Translations under genes and position numbers: made by a program | Shown here: one piece after another, positions 1 to 6,278 of the stretch | How positions within the stretch are numbered: the stretch's first letter is position 1 | Layout of the letters: each line of letters opens with the position of its first letter | Assembly: GCA_003702465.1 (NCBI GenBank) | Contig: REGF01000003.1 | Coordinates: 1-34,143, forward strand | Origin: Candidatus Nitrosomarinus sp. | GTDB taxonomy: Archaea > Thermoproteota > Nitrososphaeria > Nitrososphaerales > Nitrosopumilaceae | Reading direction: 5' to 3' | DNA: 34,143 bases | Notes under the pieces: model-generated | Seen by the model: only the letters and a program-made list of their open reading frames with translations | Databases searched by the model: none | Told to the model about the DNA's origin: nothing

Positions 1-450
1 AACAATACCAATTTCAATAATTGTAGGTTTGATAAATTGAAATAGATTTGTTTTACTAATTATTGCTTTAATCAAAATAAAACTTCGAGAAATTCCCAAT
101 GAGTATGCGGAAATCTCCATTAATCCAAATGGTGTTAAAAACAAAATTGTTAGTGGTGAAATACTTGCTACTTCAGGCACAGATGTTGCAATTGCTGCAA
201 ATGCGTATCCTGTAGACCACGATGAGAATAGTCCCCAAAAAATACCAAATCCTGGAATAAACATGGGTAATGCAATTGTTGTATTATGAACAAAAATTCC
301 AAAAGCATCAATATCTGCAACTAATTTTTCAAATTCTACCATAAACAAATCTGCCTCTTCTTGATTAACAGTAGACATTGAACTTAATTGGAAGATAATT
401 GTAAAAATTGCTAAAAAAACAAAAAATAAAACAATTCTATTTTTATTCAC
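1..450 (-). CDS. SpoIIM-like (DUF95) integral membrane protein, C-terminus cut by window edge
   Basis: An open frame runs from a GTG at 450 to the window edge without a stop, giving 150 residues. It has an N-terminal hydrophobic segment (RIVLFFVFLAIFTIIFQL), a short acidic stretch with Asn and Glu residues, then two or three further hydrophobic segments rich in Gly, Phe and Pro (FGIFVHNTT, FIPGFGIFWG, LTPFGLMEISAYSLG). The pattern of an N-terminal anchor, an 'N-T-T' helix and a 'P-h-G-h-h-E' helix resembles the stage II sporulation protein M family, widespread in archaea as membrane proteins of unknown role. An ATG at 452 is followed at once by a stop, so GTG is the likely start. It is divergent from the DP1 gene with 76 bases between. 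Family assignment is from pattern recognition; the missing C-terminus limits certainty. Confidence 0.7.
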   Translation of the reverse strand, partial: MNKNRIVLFFVFLAIFTIIFQLSSMSTVNQEEADLFMVEFEKLVADIDAFGIFVHNTTIALPMFIPGFGIFWGLFSSWSTGYAFAAIATSVPEVASISPLTILFLTPFGLMEISAYSLGISRSFILIKAIISKTNLFQFIKPTIIEIGIV

Positions 451-526
451 ATAGGTTTGCGTTGATGAACAATATTTGAGGGTTAGTTTAGAGCAGATTT
501 AATTAAACCAAATAATATTTTTTGAT

Positions 527-1975
527 ATGAAAAAAGAGTTGTCTTTTGTACTCAATTATGCGTTAAATAAGGGATTTCAAATTCATCCTGACGCATTTAA
601 AATCTTAGATGACATTACTGATTCTAAAAAATTAGAGAAAATAATTAAAGAAATTGTTAAAGAAAAAACCAGACAAAAACAATATCAAATTAATCAAAAT
701 GATTTAGAAACATATCTAGGAATTAAAGATGATCCAAGTCTCCAAAATGAGTTGAAGGTATTATCAGATCCTTCTTTAAAAATCACTTCTGGAGAAGGTG
801 TTAAAGGATACAATGCCTTGTTTTCAAGTCGTTTTAACAAACTAAAACGAATTATTTCAGAAAGACCGGAATCAAAAATGTTAAAATCAATTGCAGTTGT
901 TAAATCAACAAAATTAGAAAATGATGTTTATGTCTGTGGATTGGTGACTGCCAGAAATGCTGAGCGAAATATTACAAAATTAGTGTTAGAAGACCCTTCA
1001 GGCTCCTTTGAAGGTATAATTTTTGATGAGGAGTTGCAAAAATCGGCTGGAACTCTATTACTAGACCAGTTTGTGATGGTTAGAGTAACTTCAGCAAAAA
1101 ACTCTGGATTAATGATTAAAGACCTAATTATGCCTGATTTGCCTGATCAAAAAATCAATAAATCTGAAAGTGAAGTATTTGCTGTATTTTTATCAGATTT
1201 GCATATTGGAAGTAAATATTTCATGGAAGATGAATTAACTGAATTTGTAAAATGGATTTCTAGTCCTGATCCTGTTGCAAAAAAAATTCGCTTTGTCTTA
1301 ATTGGAGGAGATATGGTTGATGGTGTTGGAATTTATCCTAATCAAAATAAAGAATTAGTTTGTCAAACAATTGAAGAGCAATTACAAAAAGCAGAAGAAT
1401 TATTAGATAAAATTCCAAAAAATGTCAAAATTGTAATTATGCCAGGCAATCACGATCCTGGAAGAAGAGCCCTACCACAACCTGCAATTCCACAAAAATA
1501 CAATTCTGGTTTATGGAATAAAGAAAATGTAGAGATGGTTGGTAATCCAGCCTTAGTTTCATTAAATGGTGTTAAAGTGCTAATGTTTCATGGTCAAAGT
1601 ATTGATGATATTGTAAAAACTACGCCTGGATTGAGTTATGATCAGCCTACTAATGTTATGAAACACTTGCTTAGAGCCAGGCATTTGAGTCCGATTTATG
1701 GTAGTCAAACACCAATTGCACCAGAGGTAGAAGATCTATTAGTAATTGAGGACACTCCAGATATCTTCCATGTTGGACATGTTCATCAAGCCCAATTAGA
1801 TATGTACAAGGGAATTTTACTGGTTAATTCTGGTTCTTGGCAAAAACAAACTCCCTTTCAGGCTAGCGTAGGAATGACACCAAACCCAGGACTTGCAATA
1901 ATTGTGAATCTTAAAACTTTTCAGGTATTTCATGAAAATTATAGTTCTGACTCAAATAATGTCTTGCAAAGTTAA
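527..1975 (+). CDS. polB: DNA polymerase D small subunit DP1
   Basis: This is the small subunit of archaeal replicative DNA polymerase D, which carries the 3'-5' proofreading exonuclease. The 482-residue protein has a variable N-terminus, an OB-fold region (about 115-205) and a C-terminal calcineurin-like phosphoesterase domain. All metal-binding motifs are visible: SDLHIG (D224, H226), GGDMVD (D262), GNHD (N308-D310), FHGQS (H355) and GHVH (H418, H420). The active site is therefore intact, as in euryarchaeal DP1 and unlike the inactivated eukaryotic B-subunits. A TATA-like TTTAATTAAA around 498-508 lies about one promoter spacing upstream of the ATG, which suggests a near-leaderless transcript. 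Its 3' end overlaps cdc6 tail to tail by 24 bases. The large subunit is encoded separately about 4 kb downstream. Confidence 0.95.
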   Translation: MKKELSFVLNYALNKGFQIHPDAFKILDDITDSKKLEKIIKEIVKEKTRQKQYQINQNDLETYLGIKDDPSLQNELKVLSDPSLKITSGEGVKGYNALFSSRFNKLKRIISERPESKMLKSIAVVKSTKLENDVYVCGLVTARNAERNITKLVLEDPSGSFEGIIFDEELQKSAGTLLLDQFVMVRVTSAKNSGLMIKDLIMPDLPDQKINKSESEVFAVFLSDLHIGSKYFMEDELTEFVKWISSPDPVAKKIRFVLIGGDMVDGVGIYPNQNKELVCQTIEEQLQKAEELLDKIPKNVKIVIMPGNHDPGRRALPQPAIPQKYNSGLWNKENVEMVGNPALVSLNGVKVLMFHGQSIDDIVKTTPGLSYDQPTNVMKHLLRARHLSPIYGSQTPIAPEVEDLLVIEDTPDIFHVGHVHQAQLDMYKGILLVNSGSWQKQTPFQASVGMTPNPGLAIIVNLKTFQVFHENYSSDSNNVLQS

Positions 1976-3154
1976 TTCGTCTTTGAATGATTTTTTTATT
2001 ATTTCCGAAGAAACAGTTAGTTTGTATTTTTTTGTTCTTCCATGAATTCCTTGGTGAATCAAACGTCCAGAAATAATTCCAGATAATTCAATTTCACTCA
2101 ACATTTGAGTAATTCGTCTTTGAGTTAATTCGTCTTTTCCGACTGTTTTACACAGAGTTTTGTATTGAGTATAGATTTCTCCAGTCGACGAGCCGTTAGC
2201 CTTCATTATTGATAATATGACTAGTTTTTCATGAAGTGGGTATGATTTTAGAGATGCCTCTTCTTTATTTTCTTCAATTTTTTGTGAAGCCTCTCGTACA
2301 TGTTCAATATTGACTTTCTCAGATTGTTGTCTTTCAGCCAATTCTCCTGCTACTCTTAACAAATCTATTGCTCTTCTAGCATCACCATGTTCTCCGCCAG
2401 CTAGGGCAGCACAGAGATTTAATGCTGGTTCTTCTACTGCATCTTCGATAAATGATTCGTTAATTCGTTCTTCTAGAATTTTTTTAATTTGTTCAACATT
2501 ATAGTTTGTAAAGACAATTTCCTCCTCACCAAGACTGCTAATTACTCTAGGATCTAGTTTTTCTTTGAATGTTAAGTCATTTGAAATTCCTACCATTGTG
2601 AGAGAACCGGCGTCTAGTTGTTCGTTTGCCCTTGTTAGTTGGTAAAGAATGTCTTTTCCAGTTTTTACTACTAATTGTGCCAGATAGTCAATTTCATCAA
2701 TGACGAAAACCGCATTTAGTTTTTCATTAGTGATTTTGTTTAGAAGTCTTTTGAATACTTCACTTATAGCAAGCCCAGTTGTTGGTAGTTCTTTTTCATT
2801 TAGCCCTAATTGTCTTCCTAAACTGACTAATAATCCGTATAATGTAGTCTCGTTTTTAGAATTTGAATATACTAATTTTATTGGAAAATTTGATTTTTCA
2901 ACCCTTTCTTGAATTTTTGAAAGTACTTTTTTCACAACTAATGTTTTTCCTGTACCTGGTTTTCCATATACAAGAAGATTGGATGGTCTAGATTGTTTTA
3001 GAATTGGTAATAGTGATTGTGTGACTTGTTCTTGTTCAGAATTTCTGTGAAGTATTGTGTTTGGAATATAGGTAAAATGTAAGATTTCACGGTTTTTTAT
3101 TATTGATTTTCCAGATTCTGCTGCATCAAGCATTCTATCAATCGGGTCAGACAT
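1952..3154 (-). CDS. cdc6: Orc1/Cdc6 replication initiator
   Basis: This 400-residue AAA+ protein binds origin DNA and loads the replicative helicase. Visible motifs are Walker A (YGKPGTGKT, about 63-71), Walker B (VFVIDEID, 149-156), sensor 1 (ISNDLTF with N192) and sensor 2 (GEHGDARRAIDLLR, Arg about 260-261). A C-terminal winged-helix domain (about 305-395) would contact origin boxes. The gene is transcribed away from the non-coding stretch that carries box-like repeats, the usual arrangement for an archaeal initiator gene beside its own origin. The ATG at 3154 is preceded by an AGGTG about 11 bases upstream, a possible weak ribosome-binding site. No second Orc1/Cdc6 copy is in the window. 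Confidence 0.96.
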   Translation of the reverse strand: MSDPIDRMLDAAESGKSIIKNREILHFTYIPNTILHRNSEQEQVTQSLLPILKQSRPSNLLVYGKPGTGKTLVVKKVLSKIQERVEKSNFPIKLVYSNSKNETTLYGLLVSLGRQLGLNEKELPTTGLAISEVFKRLLNKITNEKLNAVFVIDEIDYLAQLVVKTGKDILYQLTRANEQLDAGSLTMVGISNDLTFKEKLDPRVISSLGEEEIVFTNYNVEQIKKILEERINESFIEDAVEEPALNLCAALAGGEHGDARRAIDLLRVAGELAERQQSEKVNIEHVREASQKIEENKEEASLKSYPLHEKLVILSIMKANGSSTGEIYTQYKTLCKTVGKDELTQRRITQMLSEIELSGIISGRLIHQGIHGRTKKYKLTVSSEIIKKSFKDELTLQDII

Positions 3155-3303
3155 ACTCAGACACCTTCATTTCCTTTCAATTTCAACATACTTCTCTTTA
3201 ATTTATGAGAGTATAGAATACTATAGTAATTCTAGTTTAGTTTATCATTAATTATTTTTAGTTAGTTTTAGATTTTCAAAAAAAAAAAAATTAAAAAAAG
3301 ATA

Positions 3304-3314
3304 GAGTGGAAATA
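3304..3314 (+). repeat. partial inverted ORB-like element
   Basis: GAGTGGAAATA on the plus strand is an exact 11-base match to the reverse complement of part of the 3463-3484 box. It continues into GGTGTGTGGG, a degenerate version of the GGGG string. It lies at the edge of the AT-rich tract. It may be a weaker initiator site of inverted orientation, but the match is short. Confidence 0.45.
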
Positions 3315-3401
3315 TTGGTGTGTGGGTTTTAAAATAATTGAAAACTTAGTTAACAAATTGTTAATTATATGTGAAGAAAATCAAAAAAAACCTCATTTTA
3401 A

Positions 3402-3423
3402 CCCCTTTATTTCCATTCCAGGC
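3402..3423 (-). repeat. ORB-like element, copy 1
   Basis: The plus strand reads CCCCTTTATTTCCATTCCAG followed by GC. The copy at 3463 differs from it at a single base (T to C) over 22 bases. On the minus strand it presents a TGGAA core followed by an A-rich spacer and a GGGG string, the layout of archaeal origin recognition boxes bound by Orc1/Cdc6. It is followed directly by GTTAACA. The two copies are 61 bases apart in the same orientation. Confidence 0.7.
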
Positions 3424-3462
3424 GTTAACAATCCTATTAACACTGTGAATATCCCAAAAACA

Positions 3463-3484
3463 CCCCTTTATTTCCACTCCAGGC
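3463..3484 (-). repeat. ORB-like element, copy 2
   Basis: This is the second 22-base copy, identical to the copy at 3402 at 21 of 22 positions. Read on the minus strand it begins GCCTGGAGTGGAAATAAAGG and ends GG. The GAGTGGAAATA part recurs in the opposite orientation at 3304-3314, so boxes face each other across the intervening AT-rich stretch. Confidence 0.7.
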
Positions 3485-3593
3485 ATGAAATTCATGTCAT
3501 TAAGGGGGCTAAATTACAAACAAGTTGTTAATAACAAAAAACACACTAGGCGTGGGCTAGGCAGTCAATCTTAACAAACAACAATGTTAACAA

Positions 3594-3610
3594 AACTGAT
3601 CAGATCAGTT
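3594..3610. repeat. 17-base palindrome in the origin candidate
   Basis: AACTGATC and GATCAGTT are perfect inverted arms around a single central A. It lies 35 bases before the ATG at 3645, between two GTTAACA motifs (3586-3592 and 3616-3622). It could be an operator for the downstream winged-helix gene or a structural part of the origin. Confidence 0.55.
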
Positions 3611-3644
3611 CAACCGTTAACATTAGATCTGTATGATCTCAACA

Positions 3645-4034
3645 ATGGCAAAAAAACGAATTAGAATAGATATGGAGGATGCTGACGGGGCCCGTTATGA
3701 TATAAAATTGGAGGGTAATGTAACCAGAGATAAAGTACTAAAAATTTTTGAAATGATGGATTTAATGAATATTGAAGATCAAGAAGAACAATCAGTTAAA
3801 ATGGATTCAACAGGTTCTAAAATCTCACATATTGTAGAAAAATACTTTCCAATGGGAAAATTCACATCTACAAACATACTTGAAAAATACGAAGATGAGT
3901 TCAATGAACCCGTAAAACTTAGTGTAATTTCGACATATTTATCACGATTTGCATCAAAAGGTAGGGTGGAAAGAACAAGAACTGGAAGAGAATGGACCTA
4001 CCAATCCATCAAAATTACTCAAAAACAACAATAA
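3645..4034 (+). CDS. winged-helix protein of unknown function beside the origin
   Basis: The protein is 129 residues from the ATG at 3645; an ATG four codons earlier (3633) is possible, but MAKKRIRID looks like the natural N-terminus. The N-terminal half is a short beta/helical part (KKRIRIDMEDADG through DKVLKIFEMMDLM) and the C-terminal half (about 55-125) looks like a winged helix-turn-helix: a helix at SHIVEKYFPMG, a second around STNILEKYEDEF, a recognition helix at LSVISTYLSRFASKG, and a basic wing at RVERTRTGREW. No catalytic motif is seen. The position next to the putative origin and initiator gene suggests a DNA-binding role in replication or in regulation of this locus, but this is inference from context. 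I do not recognise a named family. Confidence 0.8.
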   Translation: MAKKRIRIDMEDADGARYDIKLEGNVTRDKVLKIFEMMDLMNIEDQEEQSVKMDSTGSKISHIVEKYFPMGKFTSTNILEKYEDEFNEPVKLSVISTYLSRFASKGRVERTRTGREWTYQSIKITQKQQ

Positions 4035-4038
4035 ATCA

Positions 4039-4200
4039 TCAACTAATGGTTACTTTACGAACAATTAACCTATCTTTACCAAGAATCATTTTAACATATT
4101 CGCCTTTTTGAACGTCCATAAATTTTCTAAATTGTTTTGGAATTGATATTGTACCTGCAGACGTAATCTTTACCAGGACTTCATTTTCTTGTACAGACAT
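4039..4200 (-). CDS. SpoVT/AbrB-domain (MazE-like) small DNA-binding protein
   Basis: This small gene encodes 53 residues from an ATG at 4200 to a TGA at 4039. The protein begins MSVQENEVLVKITSAGTISI and continues PKQFRKFMDVQKGEYVKM, then ILGKDRLIVRKVTIS. It has the AbrB-type swapped-hairpin signature: a beta strand with a 'G-x-I-x-I-P-k-x-h-R' core, a 'G-e-y-h' turn and a last strand that ends in basic residues. Such proteins dimerise and bind promoter DNA, either as transition-state regulators or as antitoxins. No toxin partner is adjacent, so a stand-alone regulator is more likely. An AT-rich stretch with a TATATATTATT-type box near 4220-4231 lies at the expected distance upstream. It ends four bases past the stop of the convergent winged-helix gene. 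Confidence 0.85.
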   Translation of the reverse strand: MSVQENEVLVKITSAGTISIPKQFRKFMDVQKGEYVKMILGKDRLIVRKVTIS

Positions 4201-4335
4201 AATATGATTATAATTTAATAATATATATAATTTAATAATTTACTAATTTAATAAATAAATAAAATTTAGAACAAATTTGACCCTAAATTTCATTATTTGG
4301 CTTAAAATTATCCTCAAAAAATATTGTAGAACTAT
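4201..4335. promoter_or_regulatory. AT-rich promoter region of the AbrB-like gene
   Basis: This 135-base gap is almost wholly A and T. On the minus strand TATATATTATTAAATTATAA sits about 20-35 bases upstream of the AbrB-like ATG, suitable for a TATA box with a near-leaderless start. It also receives the 3' region of nothing else on the plus strand, and no gene was found in it. Confidence 0.5.
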
Positions 4336-4941
4336 CTAAACTACAGTTGGATTGGATGTAACATCTCCAACTTTAGATTTACCTTTTTCAGTGATTGAAT
4401 AAGTATATGGCTTAGTTTCTGTGTTCCTTTCAACTAATCCACTTTCAAATAATTTCTTCATTAACCTTGAAGTATGCTCTCTACTCTTCTTTGTTGTGAT
4501 TTGTATATCACGTGATGTCATAGCTTTGTTTGTGATAAGGCGTAACACATAGTCTGTTGGGCTCACATGCTCAATATTGGGAATATTAGGCACAGAAACA
4601 GGCTTTTCAACTACAATCTCAGGCTTTTCAACTACCTCAATTTGTTTTTCAGGCTCCTTATTTTCCTCAACTAACTTTTGCACGAATTGTTTTAATTCTA
4701 GATTAGGATCCTCAGGCTTTTCCTCAATTCCTTGTAATTCTAATGCATCCAGGCGTATTTTCATATCAATTAACTGTCTTTCATAATACTCTAAACGCTC
4801 TGATTGAGTAGGATCTGCGATATCACTACTAGATTTAATGAATGGACGTACTTTGAAGAATAAATACAAACTACCCAATCCTATCAAAAATGCTAAAATC
4901 ACACCTAAAATCACTTCAGGATCAGGAATTTCTACTAACAT
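4336..4941 (-). CDS. membrane-anchored winged-helix protein
   Basis: The protein is about 201 residues from the ATG at 4941; a GTG sits one codon upstream at 4944. It has one N-terminal membrane segment (about 10-32, VILGVILAFLIGLGSLYLFF), a predicted coiled coil (about 45-75, SERLEYYERQLIDMKIRLDAL), an acidic Pro/Val/Glu-rich linker with repeated EKPE/VEKP units (about 75-125), and a C-terminal winged helix-turn-helix (about 130-195: YVLRLITNKAMTSRDIQITT, then HTSRLMKKLFESGLVERN and YTYSITEKGKSKV). The design places a DNA-binding domain on a flexible tether at the inner membrane face, which suggests a one-component membrane regulator or a chromosome-tethering factor. No sensor domain outside the membrane is present. 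The function is unknown; the topology is inferred from sequence only. Confidence 0.8.
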   Translation of the reverse strand: MLVEIPDPEVILGVILAFLIGLGSLYLFFKVRPFIKSSSDIADPTQSERLEYYERQLIDMKIRLDALELQGIEEKPEDPNLELKQFVQKLVEENKEPEKQIEVVEKPEIVVEKPVSVPNIPNIEHVSPTDYVLRLITNKAMTSRDIQITTKKSREHTSRLMKKLFESGLVERNTETKPYTYSITEKGKSKVGDVTSNPTVV

Positions 4942-5088
4942 CACAAATTCTATGCCTAAGTAGTGATTTATTGTGATTGACCAATATTATTTCACACTTT
5001 AGATTAACAATCTCACACAATCTATCACAATTTTAAATTCACTATCACATTCATTCATTCATTGAATATTTCTATCAAATCACACTAA
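4942..5088. promoter_or_regulatory. intergenic region with clustered ATCACA/TGTGAT motifs
   Basis: Between two minus-strand genes, ATCACA or its complement occurs at 4940, 4972, 5024, 5044, 5079 and 5088, with one more at 5123 inside the neighbouring gene. A short ATTC tandem (about 5049-5062) lies among them. No open frame of note is present. The cluster may be a binding array for the promoter of the membrane-anchored winged-helix gene; this is inference from recurrence alone. Confidence 0.4.
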
Positions 5089-5451
5089 TCACATATTTGA
5101 CGCCTGTCTGATTAACTTCTCTATCACACTAATCACTTCATCTTCTCTTTCTGGAAAAATATCACTCTCATTAATCACGCTTATTTGTTCAGAAAGTTTG
5201 GAAATCACATCAATATCATCAGGCAAAAGTATGCCTAAACCACGTAAAAGTATGATTGAGTAGAATAACGCGACTAATTTCTCTCTAGATTGACCTACTT
5301 GCCTATAATACGCACCTTTAGAAATGGAAAAACTTGATTCTAAAAGATCCTTTTGATTTAAAATAATTTCAATTTGTCGCTCTGTAAACAGTGATTTTTT
5401 GATAATTTTCCTAATAATGTTGTTAAAATTGGATTCTTTAGACTCTGCCAT
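5089..5451 (-). CDS. small conserved-looking protein of unknown function, possibly DNA-binding
   Basis: This 120-residue soluble, mostly helical protein starts at an ATG at 5451. The N-terminal half has basic helices (NIIRKIIKKSLFTERQIEII) and a segment SISKGAYYRQVGQSREKL with the feel of a helix-turn-helix plus recognition helix. The C-terminal half is hydrophobic and acidic (LFYSIILLRGLGILLPDDID; VISVIEKLIRQ). No enzyme motif is seen. It is divergent from GGGP synthase, and an inverted repeat (5455-5470) lies four bases upstream of its start codon, which would suit autoregulation by a DNA-binding protein. The DNA-binding idea is inference; I do not recognise the family. Confidence 0.7.
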   Translation of the reverse strand: MAESKESNFNNIIRKIIKKSLFTERQIEIILNQKDLLESSFSISKGAYYRQVGQSREKLVALFYSIILLRGLGILLPDDIDVISKLSEQISVINESDIFPEREDEVISVIEKLIRQASNM

Positions 5452-5454
5452 AGC

Positions 5455-5470
5455 TATACAAAACTGTATA
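5455..5470. promoter_or_regulatory. inverted repeat TATACA-AAAC-TGTATA, possible operator
   Basis: Perfect six-base arms surround a four-base spacer. It lies 4-19 bases upstream of the start codon of the 5451 minus-strand gene and 47 bases upstream of GGGP synthase, where a bound regulator would cover the minus-strand transcription start. Confidence 0.45.
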
Positions 5471-5487
5471 CCGACATTCCAATTAAA

Positions 5488-5495
5488 CTTTAAAG
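5488..5495. promoter_or_regulatory. palindromic TATA-like box CTTTAAAG shared by divergent genes
   Basis: CTTTAAAG is self-complementary. Its centre is about 25 bases upstream of the GGGP synthase ATG at 5517, which fits a leaderless transcript, and about 40 bases upstream of the minus-strand ATG at 5451. One box could serve both directions, although each may have its own less obvious box. Confidence 0.45.
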
Positions 5496-5516
5496 TGTCA
5501 TAAACAAACCAAAACT

Positions 5517-6263
5517 ATGGCTGGAAAAGTAGAATCCTTCTTAAAATCTGAATTAGAGAAAAAAAATGCATTACTATTTGTCTTAATTGATTCAGAAGTA
5601 TCAAACTTAGAGGCTTCAAGTAAGCTTGCTCAAGATGTGGAAAAGATAGGCGCTTCTGCCATTTTGGTAGGAGGATCATCAGCAACTGATCAAATTGAAA
5701 TGTCTCAAGTTGTTAAAGGTATTAAAGAAAATATTCAAATTCCAATAATTCTATTTCCTGGAAATGTAACCGGTGTTGTGCCTGATGCTGATGCTATACT
5801 ATTCAGTTCCTTGATGAACTCTGAAAATCCTTATTTCATTACTCAAGCACAAGCCTTAGCAGCTCCAAGTGTTGCTAAATTTGGATTAGAACCACTTCCA
5901 ACTGCTTATTTGGTCATAGGAGACGGTACATCTGCTTGGTTTGTTGGTTCTGCTAGAGGAATTCCATTTGAAAAGCCAAAAATTGCTGCAGCATACTCAT
6001 TGGCAGCACAATTTCTTGGTATGAGATTTGTATACTTAGAAGCAGGTTCTGGTGCAAAATCAAGTGTAACTCCTGAAATGGTAAAAACTGTCAGACACAC
6101 ATTCAATGGATTCTTGATAGTTGGTGGTGGAATTAAAGATGTTGAAACTGCAGAAAATCTTGTTAAAGCTGGTGCTGATGCATTAGTTATAGGTACTTTT
6201 CTAGAAAAGGGTGGAAGTTTATCAAAATTAGAAGAAATAGCAAAAGCAATTCAAAGAAGTTAG
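5517..6263 (+). CDS. geranylgeranylglyceryl phosphate synthase
   Basis: This 248-residue TIM-barrel enzyme joins geranylgeranyl diphosphate to sn-glycerol 1-phosphate (EC 2.5.1.41), the first committed step of archaeal ether-lipid synthesis. Phosphate-binding motifs typical of the PcrB/GGGPS family are visible: YLEAGSGA (173-180), VGGGIK (about 202-207) and VIGTFLEKGG near the C-terminus, with ALLFVLIDSE at the first strand. The length and the long YLVIGDGTSAWFVG segment fit the larger GGGPS group found in thaumarchaea. A TTTAAAG box at leaderless spacing precedes the ATG. Its stop is 15 bases before the start of PolD large subunit, so the two are probably co-transcribed. Confidence 0.93.
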   Translation: MAGKVESFLKSELEKKNALLFVLIDSEVSNLEASSKLAQDVEKIGASAILVGGSSATDQIEMSQVVKGIKENIQIPIILFPGNVTGVVPDADAILFSSLMNSENPYFITQAQALAAPSVAKFGLEPLPTAYLVIGDGTSAWFVGSARGIPFEKPKIAAAYSLAAQFLGMRFVYLEAGSGAKSSVTPEMVKTVRHTFNGFLIVGGGIKDVETAENLVKAGADALVIGTFLEKGGSLSKLEEIAKAIQRS

Positions 6264-6278
6264 TAATAATATTCAATT

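Larger units (their letters stand above)
3155..3644. other. candidate replication origin (oriC) beside cdc6
   Basis: This 490-base gap between cdc6 and the next gene is one of the few long non-coding stretches in the window. It contains an AT-rich part (about 3176-3300, with a run of 13 A near 3279), two 22-base direct repeats at 3402-3423 and 3463-3484, an inverted partial copy at 3304-3314, four GTTAACA motifs and a 17-base palindrome at 3594-3610. Read on the minus strand, the repeats contain TGGAAATAAAGGGG, which resembles the core and G-string of archaeal origin recognition boxes. Archaeal origins commonly lie directly upstream of cdc6, and the flanking genes here are replication genes. 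The origin call is an inference from these combined signals. Confidence 0.75.

Noticed and set aside
3322..3531. 69-codon plus-strand open frame in the region upstream of the winged-helix gene
   Set aside because: It spans both ORB-like repeats, has an unlikely composition and no recognisable domain; the region is better explained as non-coding origin DNA.
4039..4200. AbrB-like gene as an antitoxin of a toxin-antitoxin pair
   Set aside because: Neither neighbour resembles a PIN, MazF or other toxin, so a stand-alone regulator is preferred.
5049..5066. ATTC tandem repeat as a meaningful microsatellite
   Set aside because: Only three to four units, in AT-rich intergenic DNA; chance is a sufficient explanation.
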